Shown here: positions 37,793-46,549 of the stretch, piece after piece | Layout of the letters: each line of letters starts with the position of its first letter | How positions within the stretch are numbered: position 1 is the first letter of the stretch | Notes under the pieces: model-generated | Told to the model about the DNA's origin: nothing | What the model saw: only the letters and a program-made list of their open reading frames with translations | The model's database searches: none | Source of the DNA: an uncultured Clostridium sp. | GTDB lineage: Bacteria > Bacillota > Clostridia > TANB77 > CAG-508 | Direction of reading: 5' to 3' | Assembly (NCBI GenBank): GCA_948473335.1 | Contig: CAOKXF010000008.1 | Coordinates: 29,138 to 93,137 of the forward strand | Length of the DNA stretch: 64,000 bases | Translations under genes and position numbers: made by a program

Positions 37793-38791
37793 CTATTTCT
37801 TGATTTTATATTTATAATCAGTAACAGTACCTTTAGATTTAATATGTACGCAAACTGTGTCTCCAGGATTAACGAGTGTGAATGTATCTTTTTTATATGG
37901 AATGGATTCACCAGAAGTAAGTATAATGGTCAATTGCTGAGGAATTTCTGTAAAAATATAATAAAATGTACCATCTGTAAAAAGTTTTAAACCAAATCCA
38001 TATTTTTTCACAAGGCGAAAGGCACAAGTTTTTGATGATGCATTAGCAATCGCATGTACAGGTAGCGATGGTGACATAGATAAAGTAGAACGTGGCAATA
38101 CGCAAGAAACAGAACCTAATGAGTTAGATGTTTCAGAGGATGCAGAATTTGTTTTAAGAATAAATTCCAAAGAATGTGCTTTTGCTCTAGCCGCCAAATT
38201 CTAATCAGCTGTTAGTAAGGTTGGCCTGATTTGTTTAGGCAAAATTAGCAAATACTGAAGTAAAATGTCATCTACATAATATTCCTTATACCCTGAGAAA
38301 CTTGACAATAAAAATTTGTCAGGATTTTCCAATACTTTTTCAGTATATAGTCTAATATTATATGCCAACATTTTTTCATGTGAAGTAGCAAAAGACTTTT
38401 TATTTAAGTTCTTTTTATCATCCATTTCTCTTAAAGTGGAATGAATAAAGGTAACCTGAGTAGCAGTTTCAATAATATTTACAGTTTCATTATATCCTAA
38501 TGCGCATGTATCAACTAAAATATTGTCAAAATTTGCATTTTCAGATGAAATAATGTTTGTATTTATATTATTCCGCTCTGCTTCAGCGGTGGTTCCTGAT
38601 GTATCATGCATATCTGCAAGTTTAGCATTTTTATTCAACCAGCTATAATAATTTTTTGCTGTAGATTCTGCATAGCCCAGTTTTATAAAATATGCAATTG
38701 TTACTTCATCAGGAAAATCAGGAATTTCCTTTTGAATATCTTTGATAGTACCTCCTTTTAAAATAATGTGACCAATTTTTTTGTTCCGCAT
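37793..38791 (-). CDS. PIN-domain protein interrupted by in-frame TAG
   Basis: Read on the minus strand from 38791 this encodes an N-terminal helical region, then a PIN-like ribonuclease fold: NILVDTCALGYNE (first acidic site), a central part, and IRPTLLTAD near the end of the fold. The next codon is TAG (38201-38203), after which the same frame continues NLAARAKAHSLEFI and a further region of about 115 residues. The family pattern is TADKNLAxRA, so TAG replaces a Lys codon (AAG). It is a nonsense mutation, or a readthrough stop; TAG is used as a normal terminator at 37708 and 37793. The target RNA and any partner are unknown. Confidence 0.7.
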
Positions 38792-38817
38792 TTGTATACC
38801 TACCTTTCGTGTATTTT

Positions 38818-38844
38818 TTATGCTTTATATAGAAAAAGCATAAA
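38818..38844. repeat. hairpin upstream of the PIN gene
   Basis: TTTATGCTTT pairs with AAAGCATAAA across a short loop, in the leader of the minus-strand PIN gene. It is symmetric and could also act as a weak terminator. Confidence 0.5.
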
Positions 38845-38851
38845 TCTAATA

Positions 38852-38966
38852 GTTATGTAAACGTTATACTACAAAAGTAAAAATATGTCAAAATTCGAAA
38901 CCTAAATGTCAAAATACAAAAAATTTACAAAATATGTTTACATAACGTAAAAAAGTATGATATAAT
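38852..38966. promoter_or_regulatory. divergent control region with inverted and direct repeats
   Basis: GTTATGTAAAC (38852-38862) and GTTTACATAAC (38936-38946) are exact inverted copies 73 bp apart. Between them ATGTCAAAAT occurs twice, 22 bp apart. The right copy overlaps the -35 (TTTACA, 38937-38942) of a promoter with an 18-bp spacer and TATAAT (38961-38966) for the dockerin gene. Looping repression by one regulator of both divergent genes is a reasonable reading. Confidence 0.6.
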
Positions 38967-39045
38967 AAAAAATGGAAATAAAATCCAGAATAAGAAAATA
39001 TCAGGAAAAATAGTTTACTAGAACTAAAAAAGGAGGAAAAATCTA

Positions 39046-42000
39046 GTGAAAGAAAAAATAAAAAATATGAACAATAAAGTTAAAAATCTATTAAAAGTAG
39101 GGGTAGTTTTAACTTTATTATTATTTATCACAATAATAGTCTATATTAACAATTCATTTACAATATTAGCAACATTACAAAAATACAATACATATGAGAC
39201 AAATACAAATGCATCAAACGAATTGCCAGAAGAACAACTAAAAAGAGATAAACAAGCAAATTATTGTTATTTATCAGATATAGAGTATGTAAAAGATAAA
39301 TCATCAGTAGGATGGGGAAGCATAACACTAGACAAAAACATAGATACAAATAAAAATAACGGATTGATAACATTAATTGTAGATGGAAAAAAGAAATCAT
39401 TTTTAAAAGGAGTATTAGCACATGCAACATCAACATTAATATATGATATAAGTTCATATGATTATGATTATTTCACAACATATATAGGTTTAGACGAAAG
39501 CCAAGGAACAAAAGGAAATGGAATAAAATTTGCAATATATACATCAGTAGATGGAGAAAATTGGGATTTACATACACCTATGTCACCACCAGTAATGAAA
39601 GGAACAAGTGAAGCAATATTCATAAAAATAAATATAAAAGAAGCAAATTATATCAAGCTATATTGTCACAATAATGGTAATGATGGTTCAGACCATGCAG
39701 TTTATGCAGACGCAAAATTAATAAAAGAAGATTATATAGAAGATAATACAAATATACAATTTATAAAAACATTAGAAGAGTATGATGAAATAATAAAAAG
39801 ACATGAAAGAGAAGAAATAACAGGAGAATACGAATTAGTTTTATTACAAAGAGAATTTGTAAAGAATGTTGGATATGAAATATTACAATCATTTACAAGA
39901 TGTTATGACTCAAATAGAGAAACTGTAGAATGGTTAATGACAGATTTAGATACATTACGTTTATATATGATAGGTGGAAAACCAGACGGTGGAAGTTATA
40001 TAGAATCATTAAGAATATTAAATAGATTATATCATACACACAAAGAAGATTTAGAAAATACAGAAGTAACAAAATATGGGACAGTGTTGGGAGAATTATA
40101 CAAGAGGATGATGATAACACTTTCATTGACACATACAAGTAGGGTAGCATTATGGATGCAACCAGGAGCAGTAGAAAATCAATCAGATCCAGTAACAAGA
40201 TATGAGATATATAAACAATTACATAAAGATGGAAAATTTGTAGTATCAGCAAGACAAGACCATACAAAATGGTTTGAAGAATTAAAAGTGGAAGAAATGC
40301 GTTATGTAATGAACAATATTATAGATGATGAAGAGATTTTATGGTTAAATGAATATACACAAAAGAGAATAGATGCACATCCAAATAAAGAAGAAATATA
40401 TTTACAACCACATACATATATAGCATATGTATGGCCAAATTACGCAAATCCAGTATTCCATGATTTAGACAGAAAAGATTATTGGGATGAAAAATTCGAA
40501 GGAATATTTTCTAAATATGGAGTAACATATAGCACTGAAAGTAATAAAGTGTATAAAGTATGGATGAATTTAAGAAATGAATTTGGAACTGGAGCTGTAT
40601 GTGGAGGTATATCAAAACTTGGTTCTAATATACGTGGAGTTCATGGAACACCATCATCTGTAATAAGTCAACCAGGGCATGCAGCATTAATTTATTATAG
40701 AAAACTTGCAGATGGTAGAGCATATTGGACAATAGATAATGACATAATTGGATGGGCGCAATCAGGAAAAACAGAAAGATTAGGAATAAGAATGCCTCTA
40801 GGATGGGGAAATGACAGCTATGTAAGTGGATGGGCCGCATCATATATTGTTTTAGCACAAGAAGCATTAAATGACTTTGATAATTATGAAAAATCTGAAG
40901 AGATTATTATGCTTGCAGACGTATATAAAAATAATTCAGAAAAAGTTGAAGAAATATATAGAGAAGCAATAAGAGTAGAACATAGAAATATAGATGCATG
41001 GTATGGGCTAATAAAGTTATATAAAGAAAGTGAAACAAAAACAGAAAATGATTTCTATAATTTAGCAGAAGAATTATCAGAAAACTTAAAATATTATCCA
41101 TTACCAATGTATAATTTATTAAATTTAATAAAACAAGAATTAACAAGTACACAATATCCATTTAAATTTACTCTTTTACAAACACGTGTATTACAAGAAG
41201 GAACTACATTATCTGATGATAAAGAAGTAGTGCAACCAAGTATAACTAGAACAGTAGCTAAATTTTTATTAGGTCAAACAGATACAAGTCTTGCAACATT
41301 TTCTTTTGATGGAGAAGATGCAGGAAAGATAGTATTATCAAATAGATATAATAATACAGGAATACGTTGGGATTATAGCATAGATGGAAAGAAGACATGG
41401 AAAGAAGTTTCATTTTCAGCAGATGAAGAACATAAATTACTTCTATCAGAAGAACAATTAGATAGTATAACATCTGAAAATGATATATATGTCCATATAA
41501 TAGGAACAAATTATGAAGAGAAGAATCTGTATAAAATAGATATATTAGAGCAACCAGCTCCAAGTATAATATATAATAATGATTTAGAAAATAAGGTAAT
41601 TGGAGCAACACCATCAATGGAATGGAAAATGGAAGGAAGTGATGTATGGACATCATTCAAGGATGAAGAGCCAGATTTAACTGGAGATAAAACTGTAGTT
41701 GTTAGAAATACGAAGACAGGAGTATATCTAACAAGTAGCGAAAAAACATTAGCATATACAACAGATATAGTAAATAAAAAAAGAAAATATATTTCAATTT
41801 CACATTTATCTTTACATGGAGTATCTAGTGAAGCTACAGAACATGATAAATATGCTAAATATGCAATTGATGGTAATATGAATACAGGATGGCATTCTGC
41901 TTGGAATGGTTCAGACACACAAAGATATATTATTATAAAATTAGATGAACCTAAATATTTAACAGCATTAGATTATAATCCAGGTCCTGGAGGAAATGGT

Positions 42001-42906
42001 GGAGTATTAAACGCAAACATTTTAGTAAGTGTAGATGGTGAAAATTGGATAGAAGTAGTAGAACAAACGAATTGGGCAAATAATTCAAAGACAAAAACAA
42101 TAGATTTTGATGAACCAGTAGAAGCACAATATATAAAGTTAATAGGAAAAAGATGTGCTTCAACAAATGGAAAAAGTTATATGATATCAGCAATGATAAA
42201 TCTATATGAAGATACAACAATACAGAAGACAGAACCAGAAAATCCAGAACAGCCAATAGACCCAGAGAATCCAGATAAACCAGTAGACCCAGAACAACCA
42301 ATAGACCCAGAGAATCCAGATAAACCAGTAGACCAAGAACAGCCAATAGACCCAGAGAATCCAGATAAACCAGTAGACCCAGAACAACCAATAGACCCAG
42401 AGAATCCAGACAAACCAGTAGACCCAGAACAACCAACAGACCCAGAGAATCCAGATAAACCAGTAAACCCAGAACAACCAACAGACCCAGAAAATCCAGA
42501 ACAACCAGAAAGTATTACATCTAAAAAGTATAGGATAGAAGAAAAGTATATTTATAGAATTGCAGATAAAACAACAATAACAGACTTCAAAGAAAATGTG
42601 GATACAAAACAAGAAATGATATTTACAAATAAAGACGGAGAAATATTAGGTGAAGAAGACACAATAGCAACAGGAACACGACTAAGAGCAGGTAAAACCT
42701 TGGAATATACTCTTATAGTATCAGGTGATATTGACAAAAATGGAAAGATAACAATAACTGATTTAGCTAAAATGAAGTTACATCTTATTAAAAAAGAACT
42801 ATTAACAGGAGATAGCTTAAAAGCAGCAGATTTTGATGGAAACGGAGCGGTAACTATAACAGATTTAGTACAACTAAAATTAAAAATGATAGTTAAAAAT
42901 AAATAG
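39046..42906 (+). CDS. large secreted NPCBM / transglutaminase-like / F5-8C / dockerin protein
   Basis: This 1286-aa protein starts with GTG at 39046 after AGGAGG. An N-terminal membrane or signal helix (about residues 17-38) is followed by an NPCBM-type carbohydrate-binding module (YLSDIEYVKDKSSVGWGS...FLKGVLAHATST). A central catalytic-looking region contains GTGAVCGGISKLGSNIRG and QPGHAALIYYR, a Cys...His layout like transglutaminase or protease folds. TPR-like helices, an F5/8-type C (discoidin) domain (YAIDGNMNTGWHSAW), five 15-residue Pro/Glu repeats and a C-terminal type I dockerin (GDIDKNGKITITDLAK and DFDGNGAVTITDLVQ) follow. It is probably a glycan- or mucin-directed enzyme that docks to a cohesin; a cohesin gene lies 3.6 kb downstream. 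Confidence 0.8.
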   Translation: MKEKIKNMNNKVKNLLKVGVVLTLLLFITIIVYINNSFTILATLQKYNTYETNTNASNELPEEQLKRDKQANYCYLSDIEYVKDKSSVGWGSITLDKNIDTNKNNGLITLIVDGKKKSFLKGVLAHATSTLIYDISSYDYDYFTTYIGLDESQGTKGNGIKFAIYTSVDGENWDLHTPMSPPVMKGTSEAIFIKINIKEANYIKLYCHNNGNDGSDHAVYADAKLIKEDYIEDNTNIQFIKTLEEYDEIIKRHEREEITGEYELVLLQREFVKNVGYEILQSFTRCYDSNRETVEWLMTDLDTLRLYMIGGKPDGGSYIESLRILNRLYHTHKEDLENTEVTKYGTVLGELYKRMMITLSLTHTSRVALWMQPGAVENQSDPVTRYEIYKQLHKDGKFVVSARQDHTKWFEELKVEEMRYVMNNIIDDEEILWLNEYTQKRIDAHPNKEEIYLQPHTYIAYVWPNYANPVFHDLDRKDYWDEKFEGIFSKYGVTYSTESNKVYKVWMNLRNEFGTGAVCGGISKLGSNIRGVHGTPSSVISQPGHAALIYYRKLADGRAYWTIDNDIIGWAQSGKTERLGIRMPLGWGNDSYVSGWAASYIVLAQEALNDFDNYEKSEEIIMLADVYKNNSEKVEEIYREAIRVEHRNIDAWYGLIKLYKESETKTENDFYNLAEELSENLKYYPLPMYNLLNLIKQELTSTQYPFKFTLLQTRVLQEGTTLSDDKEVVQPSITRTVAKFLLGQTDTSLATFSFDGEDAGKIVLSNRYNNTGIRWDYSIDGKKTWKEVSFSADEEHKLLLSEEQLDSITSENDIYVHIIGTNYEEKNLYKIDILEQPAPSIIYNNDLENKVIGATPSMEWKMEGSDVWTSFKDEEPDLTGDKTVVVRNTKTGVYLTSSEKTLAYTTDIVNKKRKYISISHLSLHGVSSEATEHDKYAKYAIDGNMNTGWHSAWNGSDTQRYIIIKLDEPKYLTALDYNPGPGGNGGVLNANILVSVDGENWIEVVEQTNWANNSKTKTIDFDEPVEAQYIKLIGKRCASTNGKSYMISAMINLYEDTTIQKTEPENPEQPIDPENPDKPVDPEQPIDPENPDKPVDQEQPIDPENPDKPVDPEQPIDPENPDKPVDPEQPTDPENPDKPVNPEQPTDPENPEQPESITSKKYRIEEKYIYRIADKTTITDFKENVDTKQEMIFTNKDGEILGEEDTIATGTRLRAGKTLEYTLIVSGDIDKNGKITITDLAKMKLHLIKKELLTGDSLKAADFDGNGAVTITDLVQLKLKMIVKNK
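42247..42510 (+). repeat. 45-bp tandem repeat in the dockerin gene
   Basis: Five full 45-bp units begin at 42247, 42292, 42337, 42382 and 42427, with a partial sixth. Each encodes EQPIDPENPDKPVDP or a close variant, a rigid Pro-rich linker before the dockerin. Copy number is likely variable. Confidence 0.9.
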
Positions 42907-42938
42907 TGATATAAAGACAACATAAACTCTAATATTAT

Positions 42939-42977
42939 ATAAAAGATGCTTATGAAAATGTATAAGCATCTTTTATA
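42939..42977 (+). terminator. terminator of the dockerin gene
   Basis: AAAAGATGCTTA pairs with TAAGCATCTTTT and ends in T-rich sequence. Confidence 0.8.
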
Positions 42978-43170
42978 CATATACAATGTTATATAATAAT
43001 TTATAGTCAATTAAGACATAATAATTTAACTAAAAAGGCAAAAAGTTCGAAAAATAGTACATACAACTTGAAATTAACATAATAACATGATATAATAGAA
43101 AAAGTTTGCGAGAAAGCATCGCAATAGGCATATTAATTCTGCTAATAACAGTAAAAAAGGAGAGAGCAAA

Positions 43171-43902
43171 ATGGGAAAGACAGACAAAGAAGAAAAGCGG
43201 AGAATGAAGAAAGAAAGAAGAGAGGAGAAAAAGAAACAGAAACAGAAACAGAGAAAAACATTTGTACAAGAGTATGAAGAAATAAGTCAATCACTACATA
43301 AGGTAAAGTTTATACTTATATTTGTAGTTATAACAATGTTAGCTTTTACATCAGTTATGTACAAAAGAAGTGTAATGAAAAACGGTGATGCGCCTTATAA
43401 TTATTCAGAAGAACCATACGAAAAAATAAAAGAAGTACTTGAGGGAACAACAGGAGACAGTACAGAAAAAGTGGACGATGAAGAATTTATAGCGTGCCTT
43501 ACGGAAGAGGCGGGTCTAGACATCAAAAGTTTTCGAGAGTATGTAACCGACTATGAAGTACGTTCTGAAGGCGAAAATACAATATTAACAGCTTGGATAA
43601 AAAATGGATCATTCATAGCAAAAGTAATTATCACAATAGATAAAGACTATCATGTGATAGATACAAAAAGGAATTTTGACAATGCAAATGAGCATAAAGA
43701 CAGGTTCTATGATTCGCTATATGTTGATTCAATCATATTCGGAGCTATTTTAGCTGGGGTAGTCAACATACTTATATGGAAGGTATTAAAATTTACAGTA
43801 TGGATAGTAAAAAAATGCACAGATAAACGTAAATTAAAAAACTCAATAGAAAAAAATATGAGTGAAGAGAGTACAAATAAAGAAGAAATAGATACAATGT
43901 AA
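43171..43902 (+). CDS. hypothetical two-helix membrane protein
   Basis: I do not recognise this 243-aa protein. It begins with a very basic 30-residue stretch (Lys/Arg/Glu/Gln), followed by a membrane helix (FILIFVVITMLAFTSVMY). An acidic extracellular or luminal region of about 110 residues (EEFIACLTEEAGLDIKSF, then a YHVIDTKRNF strand) follows, then a second helix (SIIFGAILAGVVNILIWKVL) and a charged tail. The start has AAGGAGAGAG upstream. Codon 10 is CGG, preceded by AAG; here frame 0 stays open, unlike the CGG sites at frameshifts. No operon partner is evident. Confidence 0.75.
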   Translation: MGKTDKEEKRRMKKERREEKKKQKQKQRKTFVQEYEEISQSLHKVKFILIFVVITMLAFTSVMYKRSVMKNGDAPYNYSEEPYEKIKEVLEGTTGDSTEKVDDEEFIACLTEEAGLDIKSFREYVTDYEVRSEGENTILTAWIKNGSFIAKVIITIDKDYHVIDTKRNFDNANEHKDRFYDSLYVDSIIFGAILAGVVNILIWKVLKFTVWIVKKCTDKRKLKNSIEKNMSEESTNKEEIDTM

Positions 43903-43995
43903 GAAAAAATATCCAATACAAATTCTTGATAATTCACGCAACAACTTAATCTCCGAGCTTCTAGCACATTGTGATTGAAGCTTCACACAGAAGAA

Positions 43996-44024
43996 AACCG
44001 TATAATCAAACAGATTATACGGTT
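43996..44024. terminator. bidirectional terminator between convergent genes
   Basis: AACCGTATAAT pairs exactly with ATTATACGGTT around a 7-nt loop, between the convergent membrane-protein and hydrolase genes. Confidence 0.75.
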
Positions 44025-44041
44025 ATCGTAATTTAGAGATA

Positions 44042-44998
44042 TTAATAACAAAAGTAATGACCACTTGGCATTGCTTTCCAAATTCCTGTGCCCTGTTCAA
44101 AGAGAGCTTGAAAAACTACATAGTCAGGCATTTCTGTATCAACATGTCCTCTTAAATAAGATTCAACTTGTTCAATAACTTCTTGTGAAGGAGTATTATT
44201 GATAGAACCATTTATAACAGGAGCATATTGTTCAGGAGAATAAACGACATCATAGATATTATTAGGAAAACGGTTACTTGCAATACGATTTTCAATTACA
44301 TTTGCGACATAGCAACGTTCCATAAAAGTACATTTGTCAATACCTGCTTCTGCATATACTATGTGACACATAAGATTAAAGTATTCTTCAAAGAGTTCAT
44401 CTGCAACCCTTTGGGCTTCTGTATGAAGTGCATAAAGTTCTTTTTCTTTGTTGGAGATTTTCTGTTTCTTTTCTAATATAGAATTATATTTTACTTCGAA
44501 AATTTCCATAAATTTAATATAGTTTTCTTGATATAAGTTAGAAAATTTAGGAATTTTAGATAGTAGACTTAAATATAAAGTATATTGTTCTTCAAATAAA
44601 GAAATCTCCTTTTGAATTTCTGATAAATTCTTTTTATATATGTCAAAATTTTCATGTAATAAGTTAAAATATAAATTTGCCTTACTACATACAGGTGCAT
44701 TGGTAACTTCATCATAAAGTCCTGTAATCTCATCAGCTAGTTGTAAATTACTAGCAATATTATTATAAATTTCATAATAATTGTCTTCTAAAGTTTGTAG
44801 TTCATATTCAGTTGGAACAGTAAGTTTATAAGCGGTAATAGTAAATTTCTCTTCAGTAGTATCTAATAAATTTTCATCTGCAAAAATGTTAAAATTGAAA
44901 ATAAACTTAGAAATTATTACAATGATAACTAAAAAAATTACAAAGTATATAGAATATATTAAATATACTAAATTAATATGTTTCCGCTTTATAGCCAT
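44042..44998 (-). CDS. SleB/CwlJ-type cell wall hydrolase with coiled coil
   Basis: This 318-aa protein has an N-terminal membrane helix (VYLIYSIYFVIFLVIIVII), a long coiled-coil-like middle (about residues 60-195), and a C-terminal Hydrolase_2 domain. The domain shows HIVYAEAGIDKCTFMERCYVANVIENRI with the catalytic Glu region, then YDVVYSPEQYAPV and a final GHYFCY. This family cleaves peptidoglycan, often spore cortex, and related proteins act in vegetative cells. The start on the minus strand at 44998 has a GGAG-type site. An early CGG (codon 5) follows AAG and is read in frame. Confidence 0.85.
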   Translation of the reverse strand: MAIKRKHINLVYLIYSIYFVIFLVIIVIISKFIFNFNIFADENLLDTTEEKFTITAYKLTVPTEYELQTLEDNYYEIYNNIASNLQLADEITGLYDEVTNAPVCSKANLYFNLLHENFDIYKKNLSEIQKEISLFEEQYTLYLSLLSKIPKFSNLYQENYIKFMEIFEVKYNSILEKKQKISNKEKELYALHTEAQRVADELFEEYFNLMCHIVYAEAGIDKCTFMERCYVANVIENRIASNRFPNNIYDVVYSPEQYAPVINGSINNTPSQEVIEQVESYLRGHVDTEMPDYVVFQALFEQGTGIWKAMPSGHYFCY

Positions 44999-45172
44999 TA
45001 ATTTAAATATCTCCTTTCAAATTTGCATGCCTAATATTATACCATAAATTATAAATATATGTCAACTAAAGAAACATAAAATTTAAAACTAATATAAAAT
45101 TTGAAAGCTATTGACTAGCTATTGTTCTATTTTTTTACGAGTATTTTGATGATACATATTTATCATATTAAA

Positions 45173-45206
45173 AAATTGTACGAAAAAGTTAAATTTCGTA
45201 CAATTT
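45173..45206 (-). terminator. terminator of the 45.2-kb minus-strand gene
   Basis: AAATTGTACGAAA pairs with TTTCGTACAATTT; on the minus strand it is followed by a T-run. Confidence 0.7.
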
Positions 45207-45737
45207 TTAAAAAACTTCTGTAACTTCACTATTTCCAATTTGATTATTATTTTTTGAATTTGTAGAATTAGGAATATCAAAATTAGCGCTTTCAATAAAA
45301 GAATGCAAAAATGAATTTATTGAATTAGTATTTTCTATTACTTTCTTCTCAATAGAAGAATACTTTTCATTAAATTTATCTATGGATAGGTATAAATCAT
45401 CTTGCGAATCATCAGTTGATTCTACAGAACCTTTATTTGTATTATTATAAATAGAACTTTGTAAATCAGCTAAATACAATTCTATTTTATTAATTTTATT
45501 TATATTAAATTCTGACAAATTAAGGGAAACCTTAAGATTTTCTAAAAGTTCAAATAAAATAGAAACATTATCGACATTAACAACTTGGTCTATCGCAGCT
45601 GAAATTTTATCCATACATACAAGTAAAGTTTTTCTTTTTTGCTTTTGCATTGCCAAAAGTTCGTTTAAAAAATTTCTTTTAGAAATACATTGTTTAAGTA
45701 AATAATTATTACTATCAGCTTGATTATAAAATATCAT
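45207..45737 (-). CDS. hypothetical coiled-coil protein
   Basis: I do not recognise this 176-aa protein. It is largely helical, with heptad-like spacing (KRNFLNELLAMQKQKRKTLL, ILFELLENLKVSLNLSEF) and an Asn/Ser-rich C-terminal 40 residues. There is no signal peptide or membrane segment. A clear AAGGAGG site precedes the start, and a strong terminator overlaps its end. It is transcribed on its own, upstream of the SleB-like gene. Confidence 0.7.
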   Translation of the reverse strand: MIFYNQADSNNYLLKQCISKRNFLNELLAMQKQKRKTLLVCMDKISAAIDQVVNVDNVSILFELLENLKVSLNLSEFNINKINKIELYLADLQSSIYNNTNKGSVESTDDSQDDLYLSIDKFNEKYSSIEKKVIENTNSINSFLHSFIESANFDIPNSTNSKNNNQIGNSEVTEVF

Positions 45738-45847
45738 AGTTTATATATCCTCCTTTTAATGTAAAATATTTATATCATATATGAGAATATTTGTCTACGT
45801 TTTATAAATAATAATATCGAAAAGAAAAAACAAAATAGATGAAAGGA

Positions 45848-46307
45848 TTATTTCTGAATTTTACCACAAGCAATCTTTGTGCCAGAGTTTCCGACTAGGT
45901 TGAGTAGTAAAATCATCAGGTAATTCGTGGATAATAATAACTTTACCTAATATATCTTTAATTTTAAATTTATCTATTAAAACACTCATATAGGAATAAC
46001 CATTATTTTCAATTAATGGTGGTAAATCACCAATATGAAAAGGATGAGGACAGTAAGTAGGATTCAAGTGAGATTTGGAATTTGCAAATTCATCATTTGA
46101 ATTTCCACTACACGAAGTACCTTCATGTATATGGAAACCAAAGAATCTACCTATACAATTATTATTTGATTGGGGTAATCCATTTATCTTTGCCGTAACC
46201 AATATACCATTTTTTACTTCTCTAAAATAAACAGTGCCATCTATTCCAGGATATTTTCTACCACCTTTTATATGTGCTTTTGCACTATTAAAAATATTTG
46301 TTAACAT
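45848..46307 (-). CDS. Cu/Zn superoxide dismutase family protein, frameshift at CGG
   Basis: The protein reads GFHIHEGTSCSG with the metal-binding His-x-His and first Cys, HPFHIGDLPPL with further metal ligands, and VIIIHELPDDFTTQPS. Then frame 0 meets CGG (plus-strand 45891-45893) and ends SRKLWHKDCLW. Skipping that C gives SGNSGTKIACGKIQK and a stop at 45848. GNSGTKIACG is the conserved Cu/Zn SOD ending with the second disulfide Cys, so the +1 frame is clearly the functional one. Full length is about 152 aa. It would convert superoxide to peroxide and oxygen. It lies outside the mobile element, so the frameshift pattern is not confined to it. Confidence 0.85.
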
Positions 46308-46481
46308 AACAACACCTCTAAGATATTATATTCAAAATTGATATATTGTTGTTTCACAATAATATATAGAAAATTCAAAATTTAATAAAAGTGATAAAAC
46401 AAAAAATAATATTAAAGATTTTAAGAAAAAATATTGCAATTAATGTGCAATTTCAACAAAAAATACGATATTAATAAAAAT

Positions 46482-46510
46482 TTGACGAGTTAATGTAAAT
46501 ATGCTAAAAT
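46482..46510 (+). promoter_or_regulatory. promoter of the cohesin gene
   Basis: TTGACG, a 17-bp spacer and TAAAAT (46505-46510) lie 39 bp before the start codon. Confidence 0.7.
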
Positions 46511-46549
46511 AAAAATGTAAATACAATAGAAAAGGAGAAATGAGAGGAA

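Noticed and set aside
42247..42510. Possible CRISPR array
   Set aside because: The 45-bp units are direct coding repeats without spacers; no CRISPR array was found in the window.
38573..44986. Reassignment of CGG to another amino acid (as in some Bacillota)
   Set aside because: The four in-frame CGG codons in open genes sit in basic or variable segments that fit Arg and do not support Trp or Gln; at the five frameshifts the issue is frame, not identity.
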